From the NCBI RefSeq assembly GCF_902706035.1, contig NZ_CACSJA010000025.1, positions 1 through 64,000 of the forward strand: a stretch of DNA of 64,000 bases, read 5' to 3'. Source of the DNA: Pantoea sp. 18069. Its GTDB lineage: Bacteria > Pseudomonadota > Gammaproteobacteria > Burkholderiales > Burkholderiaceae_C. Position 1 is the stretch's first letter, and each line of letters begins with the position of its first letter. The position numbers and the translations under genes are program-made. Below the pieces are notes generated by a model. That model did not search any database, was not told where the DNA came from, and was given only the letters and a program-made list of their open reading frames with translations. Positions 7,017 through 15,353 of this stretch are shown piece by piece.

Positions 7017-9229
7017 TGTCTCAGGCAATTGCCCCGGCTGGTGTGGAGAGCCTGACCGCCAAACCGGGAGGCCAGCCCCCGGACAGGAAAACACCTGCCG
7101 CCCTGGGCCCCCTCGGCGCAGGCAAACCGCAAGGCAAGCGTCCTGCAGCCCCACCGGCTGCGCCACTGCGAGAAGACCTCAAGCTCCACCGCAGTGCGGC
7201 TTTTGCCGACGGCGCTCCCGCCTGGGCGATCCAGGACCCCGTGAGCAACCGGTTCTATCGCATTGGCTGGCTGGAATACGAGTGCCTGCTGCGCTGGAAT
7301 CTGCCGCCCGCGCGCATTGCGCAGGGCATCAGCGCCAGCACCACGCTGCAGGTGGATGAGGAGCAGGTGGCCGAGTTTGCCAAGTTTCTGGATCAGCACA
7401 GTCTGCTGCGCGCCACGCCACAAAAGGTGGAGCAGCTGCAAAAGAAAAGCGGCGAAGCCAAATGGAAAAGCGGCAAATGGTGGCTTCACACCTACCTATT
7501 CATCCGCGTGCCACTGGTCAGGCCGCAGCGCCTGCTGCAGGCCATGATGCCTTGGGTCGCGCCGCTGTTTACATGGACTGCGCTGTGGTTGTTGCTTGGC
7601 GCCACGACCTTGGGCCTGATACTTGTCGCCCGCCAGTGGGAGACTTTTGCCAATAGTTTCATGGACATGCTCTCGCCCTCGGGCCTTGCAGGTTTTGCGC
7701 TGGCGCTCATTGTCTCCAAGACATTGCACGAGCTAGGCCATGCCCTGGTGGCTACACGGCTGGGCGTGCGGGTGGCGCACATGGGCGTTGCGCTGGTCAT
7801 CTTATGGCCCATGCTCTACACCGACACCAGCGAATCCTGGCAACTGCGCAACCATAAACAGCGCCTGGCAATCTCCATCGCCGGTGTGAGTACAGAACTG
7901 GCACTGGCGGGCCTTGCCACCCTGGCCTGGGCCTTGCTTGACGACGGCCTGCTGCGCCAGTCGATGCTGTATCTGGCCACCACAGGCTGGATACTTTCGC
8001 TGGCACTCAATGCCAGCCCCTTCATGCGGTTTGACGGTTACTTCATCCTCTCCGACATCCTCAACTTCCCCAACCTGCACGAACGCGCAGGCGCCACCGC
8101 CAAAGCCTTCATGCGGCGCAAGCTCCTCGGTCTCAAGGAGCCGGATCCCGAGCCATTTCGACCGCAAGTGCAGTGGAAATTGCGCCTCTTTGCCTATATC
8201 ACCTGGCTGTACCGGCTCATCGTCTTTCTCGGTATCGCCTTGGCGGTCTACTTCTTCTTCTTCAAGGCACTGGGCATTTTCCTGCTCGCCGTGGAGTTGT
8301 GGTGGTTTATCGCCAAACCTGTTTGGACTGAAATCATGGTCTGGAAAAAACGCTGGCCCGAAGTCCCCACCCGCAACCGCCTTCTCCTCCGGGGTTGCGT
8401 GGTGCTGGTGATCGCATTGGCCGCCTTTCCCTGGTCTGCCGACCTCAAAGTGCCAGGCGTCGCGCGCGCCGAACGCCAGCAAGTCATCTACAGCCCTCAG
8501 CCAGCCCAGGTCATCGAGCTTCAGCCCCAAGGCTTGGTCGAAGCCGGTCATCCGCTGGCCCAGCTAGACACGCCTGACCTGCAGGCCCGCATGGCCCGCA
8601 CGCAAGCCAGCGTCACGACCCTGTCCCAGCAGCTTCCACGCCTGATGGGCCAGGAGCAGGGGCTGGATGTTCAGCAAGCCACCATCCGCCGCCTGGAAGA
8701 ACAACTGGCCGAAACCCGGGCCATCGAAGGCGAAGCAGCCCAACTGCAACTCAATGCCGAGTTCGACGGCCACTGGCGCGATGTGGACCCCCATCTGCGG
8801 GCAGGGACCTGGGTCAACACCCGCGTTCCGCTGGGCGTGCTGGTCGATCCCGAAAGCTGGGTCGTGGACACCTATGTCGACCAACAACAGATCAGCCGCA
8901 TCACCGTCGGCGCCAAGGCCCAGTTCTGGCCCCAGCGCTGGGGCACACCGATGAATGCCACCGTGCTCGAAATAGACAGCACACGCAGCCAGCAGCTCCC
9001 CTACTCCATGCTGGATGCACGCCATGGCGGCACCATTGCCACCCAGCCCCACGAGAAGGAGTCACTGCCTGTCCAGCCCCTGTACCGGGTGCGCCTGACA
9101 CTGGAAGACGCCCCGGCACAAATGCGTGAACTGCGTGGCATGGCACACATTCGCGCCGAGCGCAGCAGTTGGCTGTGGCATGTGCTGCAAAACGGCCTGG
9201 CAGTGGTGATACGTGAAAGTGGATTCTGA
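7016..9229 (+). CDS. PqqD-like + M50 metalloprotease + HlyD-like fusion protein
   Basis: 737 residues from the ATG that overlaps the previous stop by one base (TAATG); an in-frame GTG lies 15 bp upstream. Residues ~65-130 resemble a PqqD/RRE-type winged helix ('DPVSNRFYRIGWLEYECLL' to 'FLDQHSLLRA'). Several membrane helices follow. The M50 zinc motif HELGH is at about 238-242, and the second conserved M50 motif, N-x-x-P...DG, has Asn at about 332 and Asp at about 340, so the protease should be active. From ~475 there is a periplasmic lipoyl/HlyD-like part. M50 enzymes cut substrates within or near the membrane; PqqD-like domains bind peptides. No ABC transporter is in the cluster, so this protein may be its inner-membrane core. 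Confidence 0.82.
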   Translation: MSQAIAPAGVESLTAKPGGQPPDRKTPAALGPLGAGKPQGKRPAAPPAAPLREDLKLHRSAAFADGAPAWAIQDPVSNRFYRIGWLEYECLLRWNLPPARIAQGISASTTLQVDEEQVAEFAKFLDQHSLLRATPQKVEQLQKKSGEAKWKSGKWWLHTYLFIRVPLVRPQRLLQAMMPWVAPLFTWTALWLLLGATTLGLILVARQWETFANSFMDMLSPSGLAGFALALIVSKTLHELGHALVATRLGVRVAHMGVALVILWPMLYTDTSESWQLRNHKQRLAISIAGVSTELALAGLATLAWALLDDGLLRQSMLYLATTGWILSLALNASPFMRFDGYFILSDILNFPNLHERAGATAKAFMRRKLLGLKEPDPEPFRPQVQWKLRLFAYITWLYRLIVFLGIALAVYFFFFKALGIFLLAVELWWFIAKPVWTEIMVWKKRWPEVPTRNRLLLRGCVVLVIALAAFPWSADLKVPGVARAERQQVIYSPQPAQVIELQPQGLVEAGHPLAQLDTPDLQARMARTQASVTTLSQQLPRLMGQEQGLDVQQATIRRLEEQLAETRAIEGEAAQLQLNAEFDGHWRDVDPHLRAGTWVNTRVPLGVLVDPESWVVDTYVDQQQISRITVGAKAQFWPQRWGTPMNATVLEIDSTRSQQLPYSMLDARHGGTIATQPHEKESLPVQPLYRVRLTLEDAPAQMRELRGMAHIRAERSSWLWHVLQNGLAVVIRESGF

Positions 9230-9535
9230 CGCACCGCTCCCCGTGCGTTCTGGCATGCTCCCAGCGCCTGGCCACCTGCCAGCGGTGCAGCAGAAGCCCG
9301 AAGACGGCGCGCAGGAAACGGGGAATGGGCCCGGCGGGATGCGGCAACTGCTGCACGCGTGCGGGCCGGGCCGGCCTAAAAAGCCAGCGGCCAGGTGCTG
9401 AAGCCCGCGGCGACACGGCTTTTCGTCCTATGGCGCCGGGCGACCGGAAACGCTAGGCTGGACTTTCAAGCAGACGGCGGAAAACGGGCCGCGCCCATGC
9501 CAGCCGAATCCGCCCCCAACCTGAGGAGCACAGCA
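9230..9535 (+). other. intergenic stretch, no gene recognised
   Basis: 306 bases between the export cluster and the next gene. A 6-bp stem (acgcac/gtgcgt, 9229-9248) directly follows the stop but has no T-run. In-frame codons run upstream of 9536 without a convincing start. No RNA gene or mobile element was seen. Confidence 0.5.
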
Positions 9536-10039
9536 ATGGATCCTGCAGAACACCGCGCCTATGGCGTGTTCAAGCCCATCGGTCACATGGTGGTTTCGTT
9601 TCCCGATGCGGCCAGCGCCAACAACGGCCATGCGGCGCTCACGGCGCTGGGCAGGTCGGCGGCCGATATCCACCGCTACACCGCCGCACAGATGCTGGCC
9701 CAGTGCGATGCCGATATCGCCAGAGCCAGCCCTGCGGCTTCGGTCGGCCAGGAGCTCAATCTGGTGAAAGCCAATCGTGAACTGGCCGCTCAGGGCTTCC
9801 ACTTTCTCGTGGTGCGCGTGGAGAGCGATGATCTCGCGCGCCAGGCAGCCGATGCGCTGCAGGCCCAGGGAGCGGAACGCGCCCAGCTCTATGGCCATTT
9901 CATCATCGAGGAAATGATCACGCGCGCGGCCGACCTGCCCCAGGTCAAGGAGTCGCCGGACACCGGACTGGACCCGCAGACGCCTTCGGGCGAGGAAAAG
10001 GAAAGGGCGCAATTGCGCCCTCCGGAATCCAAGTCCTAG
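9536..10039 (+). CDS. hypothetical soluble protein, possible stress-related
   Basis: 167 residues. The start is fixed by a strong GAGGAG eight bases before the ATG. The protein is soluble, with no signal or membrane segment, and shows an alpha/beta pattern: 'FKPIGHMVVSF', then helices, then 'GFHFLVVRVESDD' and 'HFIIEEMI'. The tail is charged and probably disordered. The two strands with paired helices hint at a duplicated ferredoxin-like fold, but I do not recognise a family. A terminator-like stem follows at 10076. It converges with a PA2169-family gene, which is often stress-induced, so a stress role is possible but unproven. Confidence 0.65.
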   Translation: MDPAEHRAYGVFKPIGHMVVSFPDAASANNGHAALTALGRSAADIHRYTAAQMLAQCDADIARASPAASVGQELNLVKANRELAAQGFHFLVVRVESDDLARQAADALQAQGAERAQLYGHFIIEEMITRAADLPQVKESPDTGLDPQTPSGEEKERAQLRPPESKS

Positions 10040-10075
10040 CGCATGACGGCCAGCAGGCGCCCCGCGCGGCGGGGC

Positions 10076-10099
10076 AGCCGTTGCCGTCAGCGGCTTTTA
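10076..10099 (+). terminator. rho-independent terminator after 9536-10039
   Basis: An imperfect 7-bp stem (10077-10083 with 10089-10095, one G-T pair) is followed by TTTT. A second GC-rich stem, gccccgc/gcggggc, sits just before it at 10059-10075. It lies between two convergent genes. Confidence 0.5.
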
Positions 10100-10558
10100 T
10101 ACCTTGTCGGCGCGGCGCGCCGCATCGCGCAGTTCACGGATCTGCAGGTGGTTGCGCTTGGCGCCTTCGTATTGGCGCTGCACGACGACGCGCACATCGG
10201 CCGGCAGGTCTTCCTCAAGCGCCTTGCGGTAGCGCTCGAGCGCCTTGTCTTCGCCGCGCTCGGCTTCCTCGAGCATGTTGAGATCGCTGTGGCCCGCAAG
10301 CGTGCCCTTCACGGCCACCCAGCCCCGGTGCGCCGCACCCGCGAGCGTGCCGCCGTCGGGGGTCGAGCGGCCGCCGAGCTGGCCGACAACAGTGCGCAGT
10401 TCCTCGGCGGCCAGACGGCAGTCCTGGGCGCGCGACAGGAAAGTGTGCTTGAGGCTGGCGGTGCGCGCATGCTCGGCGCTGCTGGTAAAGCCGAATTCGC
10501 CATCCTTGCAGTTCTCGATCAGGTCGTTCAAGGTCTCGATGACTTTCTTGTTGTCCAT
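10097..10558 (-). CDS. PA2169-family four-helix-bundle protein (DUF2383)
   Basis: 153 residues starting MDNKKVIETLNDLIENCKDG, with an AGGAAA upstream on the coding strand. The pattern is typical of the PA2169/DUF2383 family: an all-helical ferritin-like bundle with 'TLNDLIENCKDGEFGF', 'CRLAAEELRTVVGQLGG', then 'EEAERGEDKALERYRKAL' and 'VQRQYEGAKRNHLQIREL'. The family is common in proteobacteria and often stress-associated; no enzymatic role is established. The E...ER/H spacing resembles ferritin-like metal ligands, but that is only suggestive. It is monocistronic, with about 200 bp of upstream sequence before the TonB receptor stop. Confidence 0.85.
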   Translation of the reverse strand: MDNKKVIETLNDLIENCKDGEFGFTSSAEHARTASLKHTFLSRAQDCRLAAEELRTVVGQLGGRSTPDGGTLAGAAHRGWVAVKGTLAGHSDLNMLEEAERGEDKALERYRKALEEDLPADVRVVVQRQYEGAKRNHLQIRELRDAARRADKV

Positions 10559-10754
10559 GGTGCGGTTTCCTGGTTGATTGACGAAATGGCCCGCCTCGTT
10601 GGGCGGGCCTGGTTCGCGGCATATGCCATGCCCGCGGCTCAGCCACGGGGAAACTCCATTTAACGCCCGCGAAAAACCTCCTGGAGTCGGTCTACGGCCC
10701 ATGTCGGGCGCATCCAGGGACTACAAGCGCCGGCCCTGCACGATGGCGGCGCAA

Positions 10755-12887
10755 TCAGAAGCGATGATTGAGCGTCAGCTCGCAGCGCCGCCCTTGCCCC
10801 GCAAACCACTGGGTGGTCGTGTAGTAGGCCGTCGTGAAGAAGCGCTGGTCGAAAACATTGAAGCCGCGCAGCGTCAATGCGGTGGCCGCGCTCGCCTGCC
10901 ATTGCAGCGCGAGGTCCGCCGTGCTGTAGGCCGGCAGCGCCAGGATGTTCGCGCTGTCGGCGTAACGCTTGCCGACATGGCGCAGGCCACCGGACAGCGT
11001 CCAGTCGGGCTGGAGCTTCCAGCCGAGCCAGACATTGGCGACGCGCTGCGGCACATCCGTGGGCACCTTGCCATTGCGCGAGACGACAGCGCCACCGGCC
11101 CACTCGCTGAAATCGTCGTAGCGGGCCTTGAGCAGCGCCACATTGGCATCGACTTGCAGCGCGCGCGCGACCTGCATGGACAGCGTGCCCTCGACACCTT
11201 GCGACGAGCGTTTGCCGACCTGGATGCGCAGCGCCGGATCGTGCGGATCGCGCGTCAGCAGGTTGTTGCGCGTGATCGCATAGGCCGCCAACGTCCAGTC
11301 GCCCTTGCCCTGCCAGAACGATTGCTTGATGCCGACTTCGAGCTGCCGGCCTGTGGAGACATCGAAACGGGCGTTGGCCGCCGACAGCATCAGCAGGCCG
11401 CTGACCGGGTCCGCGGCCTGCGCGGCCTGGGCATAGAGCGAGAGTTCGGGCTGCAGCTGGTAGACAGCGCCGACGCGCCAGCCGCTGTGGGCGTAGCTGC
11501 GATCGAAGGCCAGCGTGCCCGCCACGAGGTCGCGGCGGGACAGATCCGCGTGGTCAAAGCGCGCTCCCGCGACCAGGGACCAGCGGTCGGTCAACTCCAG
11601 CCGGTCCTCGGCAAACAGCGCGTATTGCTGCGCCTGGTTGCGGGCGCGCGCAATATAGGGCTCGGCGCTGAAGTAATGGCCAGGATCGGGCTGGTGCACG
11701 TCGACCGCGCCCGAGCTGCCCGCGTAGTTGTTGTGGCGGTGCCTGAACGCTGCGCGGTTGATGTCAAAGCCCAGCGACAGCTGGTGGGCACGCCCGAAAA
11801 GCGCGCCCATGAAAGTCACATCCGTGGTGTTGCCGGTCTGCGTCTGCTCATGGCCGATCTCGGTGTTGTCGGGGCGGTCGATCAGGCCGGTCGCGGCGTT
11901 GAACGTATAGGTCTCGGCGTTGCGCCAGTGGCGGCGGCTGGTGATGTGGTAGAGCTTGCTGCGCGCGACGATGTCACCGCCCGGCGCCCATTGCGCGCTC
12001 AGCTCGGTCCAGCGGTCGCGAAAGCGGATGTCGCTGTCCTCCACGTTGTAGTTGCGCGTGTGGATCGCGGGCGCCTGCACGCCATGGATCAGCGGCACGC
12101 CGAAGTAGCGCATGGGCGCCTGGCGGCCTTGCGCGTGCGCGAGCTGCAGGTGCAGATCGGGCGTTGCATCCCAGCGCAGCGCGGCCGTGGCCGTGGCGTT
12201 GCGCGTATCGCCGCGGTCCACCCAGCCATGCGAGCGGTCGGCGCTCAGATCGAGCCGGTATGACCACTGCGCGCCTATCGCGCCGCCGCTGCCAAAAGCC
12301 AGCGCGCGCCTGCCCGCGCTGCCGGCCGTGGCCTGGATTTCATGGCGCACCGGCGCGCGCATCGGCTTCTTCGGGATGACATTGACGACGCCGCCAATCG
12401 CACCATCGCCATGGACCACCGAAGCCGGTCCGCGCAGCACTTCGATGCGCTCTATCGACCAGGTGTCGAACGGAAAGCTCACGCCCACGCCGCCATATTG
12501 GCGGGTTCCGTCATACAGCCGCATCACGGCCGTCGTATCGGTGAAACCGCGCGCCGACAGGCTTGCGCTGTTGCCCGCATGGCCCAGGCTGGTGATTCCC
12601 GTGGAGCGGGTGATGGCGTCGAGCAGCAAGGAATCCCCACGCGCTTCGAGCTGCGCGCGCGTGATCACGTCGACGCTGGCCGGCGTCTCGCGCGCGCTCA
12701 GATCGAGGCGGCTGCCGGTGCCTACAGAACGCTCCAGGCGGCTGCTGCCGGCGGAGTGAACGGTGATGGTTTCTAGGCCGGGATCTGCCTGCGCGCCGCT
12801 GGGCGTAGCGACAAAGGCCAGTGCAATGAGCGAGGGCAGCGGCGAAACCAGGCGGGACAGTGGCAGGCAATGGTGCAACAAAATCAT
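10755..12887 (-). CDS. TonB-dependent siderophore-type receptor
   Basis: 710 residues from ATG 12887; a TTG two codons upstream also opens the frame. A signal peptide ends near 'PSGAQA'. The plug domain (about 45-170) contains 'ETPASVDVITRAQLEARGD', 'SARGFTDTTAVMRLYDGTR' and 'IERIEVLRGPASVVHGDGA'. A 22-strand barrel of typical length follows and ends in the terminal aromatic motif HRF. The FhuA/FhuE-like plug points to ferric siderophore uptake through the TonB-ExbBD system, but the ligand cannot be named. There is no STN extension, so it does not signal through a FecR pair. A weak Fur-like site overlaps the start region. No siderophore biosynthesis or ABC genes are adjacent. Confidence 0.88.
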   Translation of the reverse strand: MILLHHCLPLSRLVSPLPSLIALAFVATPSGAQADPGLETITVHSAGSSRLERSVGTGSRLDLSARETPASVDVITRAQLEARGDSLLLDAITRSTGITSLGHAGNSASLSARGFTDTTAVMRLYDGTRQYGGVGVSFPFDTWSIERIEVLRGPASVVHGDGAIGGVVNVIPKKPMRAPVRHEIQATAGSAGRRALAFGSGGAIGAQWSYRLDLSADRSHGWVDRGDTRNATATAALRWDATPDLHLQLAHAQGRQAPMRYFGVPLIHGVQAPAIHTRNYNVEDSDIRFRDRWTELSAQWAPGGDIVARSKLYHITSRRHWRNAETYTFNAATGLIDRPDNTEIGHEQTQTGNTTDVTFMGALFGRAHQLSLGFDINRAAFRHRHNNYAGSSGAVDVHQPDPGHYFSAEPYIARARNQAQQYALFAEDRLELTDRWSLVAGARFDHADLSRRDLVAGTLAFDRSYAHSGWRVGAVYQLQPELSLYAQAAQAADPVSGLLMLSAANARFDVSTGRQLEVGIKQSFWQGKGDWTLAAYAITRNNLLTRDPHDPALRIQVGKRSSQGVEGTLSMQVARALQVDANVALLKARYDDFSEWAGGAVVSRNGKVPTDVPQRVANVWLGWKLQPDWTLSGGLRHVGKRYADSANILALPAYSTADLALQWQASAATALTLRGFNVFDQRFFTTAYYTTTQWFAGQGRRCELTLNHRF

Positions 12888-12888
12888 A

Positions 12889-12907
12889 GCCAATGATTAT
12901 TGCAAAT
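12889..12907 (-). promoter_or_regulatory. possible Fur box at TonB receptor start
   Basis: On the coding strand, the half ATAATCATT matches the Fur consensus core (about 11 of 19 positions over the full site). It abuts the start codon of the receptor, where a repressor could block transcription or translation. The match is weak; iron control is mainly expected from the gene class. Confidence 0.35.
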
Positions 12908-13204
12908 AATACATCGATAGCTTTAGTGATTAAACGGATTGACGCACTGCGACAAGGCCCCAGCTGAATTCCGCCAAGGCAGCCCCCATCCATGGCCCGC
13001 TTCGCAAGCGGATGGCGTCGCCATCGCCGTCGTCAATGCCCTGCTTGCGAGCCTGATCCGGCACTGCCTGGCCACGCAGGTCGGTGCGTCGGCTTCAGCC
13101 GAGACGCTGCGCGAAGCGCCGGGCCGCAATGAGCGCCGGCGTGGTGCTCGTACTGCCGCGCCGCAATGGACACGCGCCCGTCCAGAAGCCGGCAACCGAC
13201 GCCA
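12908..13204. other. intergenic stretch, no gene recognised
   Basis: About 300 bases lie between the receptor promoter and the 3' end of the ketoacyl synthase gene. Short frames exist on both strands but none gives a protein with family-like patterning. The base composition resembles coding DNA, so a decayed gene is possible. No terminator-quality hairpin was found. Confidence 0.4.
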
Positions 13205-14476
13205 TCAGCCCACAAACCGCCGCAGGATCAGCGAGGCATTGACGCCGCCAAAACCAAAGCCATTGAGCATCGCGTGCTCGATTTCCTGCGCCCTGGCTTC
13301 ACCTCGGACCAGGTCCAGCCCGTCGGCCAGGGGGTCGGGATGGTCGAGGTTGAGCACGGGCGGCACGATCTGGTCGCGCAATGCGAGCACGGTGAAAATC
13401 GCGGCCGCGCCGCCGGCGGCGCCCAGCATATGGCCCAGTGCCGATTTGGTCGCGGTGATCGTCGGGCCCTGGCCCATGCCAAACACCTTGCGTATGGCCG
13501 CGAGCTCGCCCCTGTCGCCTACCGGCGTCGACGTCGCATGGGCGTTCAGATGCTGGATGTCCTGCGGCTGCAGCCCTGCCTGGCGCAACGCCATCTGCAT
13601 CGAGCGCGCGGCGCCCGACCCATCTTCCGGCCCCGAAGTCACATGGTAGGCGTCGGCCGACGTGCCGTAGCCCACGACTTCCGCCAAAGGCGTCGCCCCG
13701 CGCGCGAGCGCGTACTCAAGGGATTCGAGCACCAGCAGCCCCGCGCCTTCGGCCATCACAAAGCCATCGCGCGCCGCGTCGAACGGCCGCGAGGCGGTTG
13801 CCGGGTCGTCGCCGCCGGAATTCGACAACGCTTTCGCCGCGGCAAAGCTGCCCAGCGCCACGCGATCGATGGTGGCTTCGCTGCCGCCGCACAGCGCCAT
13901 GTCGGCTTCGCCACTGCGGATCAGCCGCGCCGCATCGCCCATCGCCTGAATGCTCGCCGCGCAGGCCGTGACCGGCGCGCCCAGCGGGCCCTGGAGCTGG
14001 TGGCGTATCGACACCTGGCCCGCGGCGAGGTTGGCGAGAAAAGCCGGCACCGTGAACGGCGACAGGCGTTGCGGCCCTTTGCCGTCGGTCGTGCGCACCG
14101 CTTCGACAATCGTGCCGAAGCCGCCCACGCCCGAGCCGATGACGGTCGCGGCGCGCTCCTTCTGCGCGGCGCTGGGCTCCCGCCAGCGCGCCTGCGCCAA
14201 GGCCTGGTCGGCCGCGCCCAGGGCAAACGCAATGAAGCGGTCCAGGCGCCGCAGTTCCTTGGCGCAAACCACGGCCTCTGCATTCCAGCCGGCGTCGGGG
14301 TCTTCGTCCAGGCCCGGGACTCTGCCCGCCACGGCCGCGCCGGTGCCGGCGCTGATCGCGGGATCGAGCGCGCGCACGCCCGACTGCCCCGCCAGCAGCC
14401 GCTGCCAGGCCAGCTCCACATTGCAGCCCAAAGGAGAAACCAGCCCCAAGCCGGTGATCACGACACGTCGCCCCAT
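13205..14476 (-). CDS. beta-ketoacyl-ACP synthase II-type enzyme
   Basis: 423 residues starting MGRRVVITGLGLVSPLG, the canonical KAS II/FabF opening, which fixes the start at 14476. The thiolase-fold triad is present: Cys in 'VTACAASIQAMGDA' (about residue 175), His in 'HLNAHATSTPVGD' and His in 'KSALGHMLGAAGG'. It catalyses decarboxylative condensation of malonyl-ACP with an acyl-ACP in fatty-acid elongation. It stands alone, without acpP, fabD or fabG, so it is probably an accessory paralogue rather than the housekeeping fabF. It is divergent from a TetR regulator and two palindromes fill the shared 102-bp promoter, so direct TetR repression is likely. Confidence 0.9.
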   Translation of the reverse strand: MGRRVVITGLGLVSPLGCNVELAWQRLLAGQSGVRALDPAISAGTGAAVAGRVPGLDEDPDAGWNAEAVVCAKELRRLDRFIAFALGAADQALAQARWREPSAAQKERAATVIGSGVGGFGTIVEAVRTTDGKGPQRLSPFTVPAFLANLAAGQVSIRHQLQGPLGAPVTACAASIQAMGDAARLIRSGEADMALCGGSEATIDRVALGSFAAAKALSNSGGDDPATASRPFDAARDGFVMAEGAGLLVLESLEYALARGATPLAEVVGYGTSADAYHVTSGPEDGSGAARSMQMALRQAGLQPQDIQHLNAHATSTPVGDRGELAAIRKVFGMGQGPTITATKSALGHMLGAAGGAAAIFTVLALRDQIVPPVLNLDHPDPLADGLDLVRGEARAQEIEHAMLNGFGFGGVNASLILRRFVG

Positions 14477-14528
14477 ACAACACCTTTCGCTCGCCAAGCC
14501 CGTGCGCCGCAGCGCCATGACTCCATTG

Positions 14529-14545
14529 ATGATGGCACTCATCAT
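14529..14545. promoter_or_regulatory. TetR-type operator palindrome 1
   Basis: ATGATG-5-CATCAT inverted repeat in the KAS/TetR intergenic region, nearer the KAS gene. It shares the TGATGATGGC sequence with the second palindrome 28 bp away, so both are probably bound by the same dimer. Confidence 0.7.
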
Positions 14546-14556
14546 AAATTACTTTT

Positions 14557-14572
14557 GATGATGGCTATCATC
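14557..14572. promoter_or_regulatory. TetR-type operator palindrome 2
   Basis: GATGAT-4-ATCATC, a 16-bp near-perfect dyad ending 6 bp before the TetR start codon. Its position suits autorepression. Together with the site at 14529 it could give co-operative control of both divergent genes. Confidence 0.7.
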
Positions 14573-14578
14573 TAAGCC

Positions 14579-15169
14579 ATGAAAGTCAGCAAAGCCCAAG
14601 CCGCGCAGAATCGCGCAGGCATCGTCGAAGCCGCAGCCCGCCTTTACCGCGAAAAAGGCCTGAGTGGCGTCGGGGTCGCGGAGATCACCCGCGACGCCGG
14701 CCTCACGCATGGCGGCCTGTACCGGCACTTCGAATCCAAGGATGCGCTGGCGCGCGAAGCCTGTCTGCGCGCCTTCGAGTGGACCATCACGCCGCTGGAT
14801 GGCCTAGAGCAGGACAGCGATGCCTCTTCCACGGCCAGGCTTCAGGCCATGGTCGACAGCTACCTGTCCGCCAGCCACAGGGACCATCCCGGCGAAGGCT
14901 GCCCCGCAGCCGCGCTGGCAGCCGATGCGGCGCGCGCCGGCCCCGAAATGTCCGATGTGTTTGCCCAGGGCGTGGAGCGCAATATCCAGCGCTTCATGCG
15001 CGTGCTCGAAGGAGAATCGTCTGAAAAGCGCGCGCAGACCATGGTCATCCTGAGCAGCATGGTCGGCGCCCTGGTGCTGGCGCGCGCGACCGCGGCGGGC
15101 AATCCCGCGCTGTCGGAAGAAATCCTGCAGACCCTGCGCGAACGGCTGGTGCCCAGCGCGCCCGCATGA
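14579..15169 (+). CDS. TetR/AcrR-family transcriptional regulator
   Basis: 196 residues. The N-terminal helix-turn-helix (about residues 10-55) has 'GVGVAEITRDAGLTHGGLY' followed by 'RHFESKDALAREA', the hallmark of the family. The C-terminal ligand/dimer domain carries a Cys at about position 105 ('GEGCPAAALAADAARAG'), as in the TetR_C subfamily often linked to quinone or electrophile sensing; sensing here is inference. Divergent from the KAS gene, with two dyads between them, so it probably represses both itself and the synthase. There is no clear Shine-Dalgarno, and operator 2 lies where one would be expected. Confidence 0.9.
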   Translation: MKVSKAQAAQNRAGIVEAAARLYREKGLSGVGVAEITRDAGLTHGGLYRHFESKDALAREACLRAFEWTITPLDGLEQDSDASSTARLQAMVDSYLSASHRDHPGEGCPAAALAADAARAGPEMSDVFAQGVERNIQRFMRVLEGESSEKRAQTMVILSSMVGALVLARATAAGNPALSEEILQTLRERLVPSAPA

Positions 15170-15353
15170 AGCCACAAGCCCGGCATGGTCGCAAGACCTC
15201 TTTGAAAAGTATCGGGAAAAACCAACAATCCTTTGGAAATGTAAACTCGCGCCGAGGTCCCTGCACCTTGCGTTTTCCTCTCCCCCTTCCCTGCTTCTTC
15301 TCCTCGAATCACCCTATGCCGGCCCGGCCGGCGGGTTGCTGCATTGCCCGCAT

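Noticed and set aside
12923..13195. possible small gene on the - strand between the TonB receptor and the KAS gene
   Set aside because: Arg/Ala-rich translation, no ribosome site and no recognisable fold.
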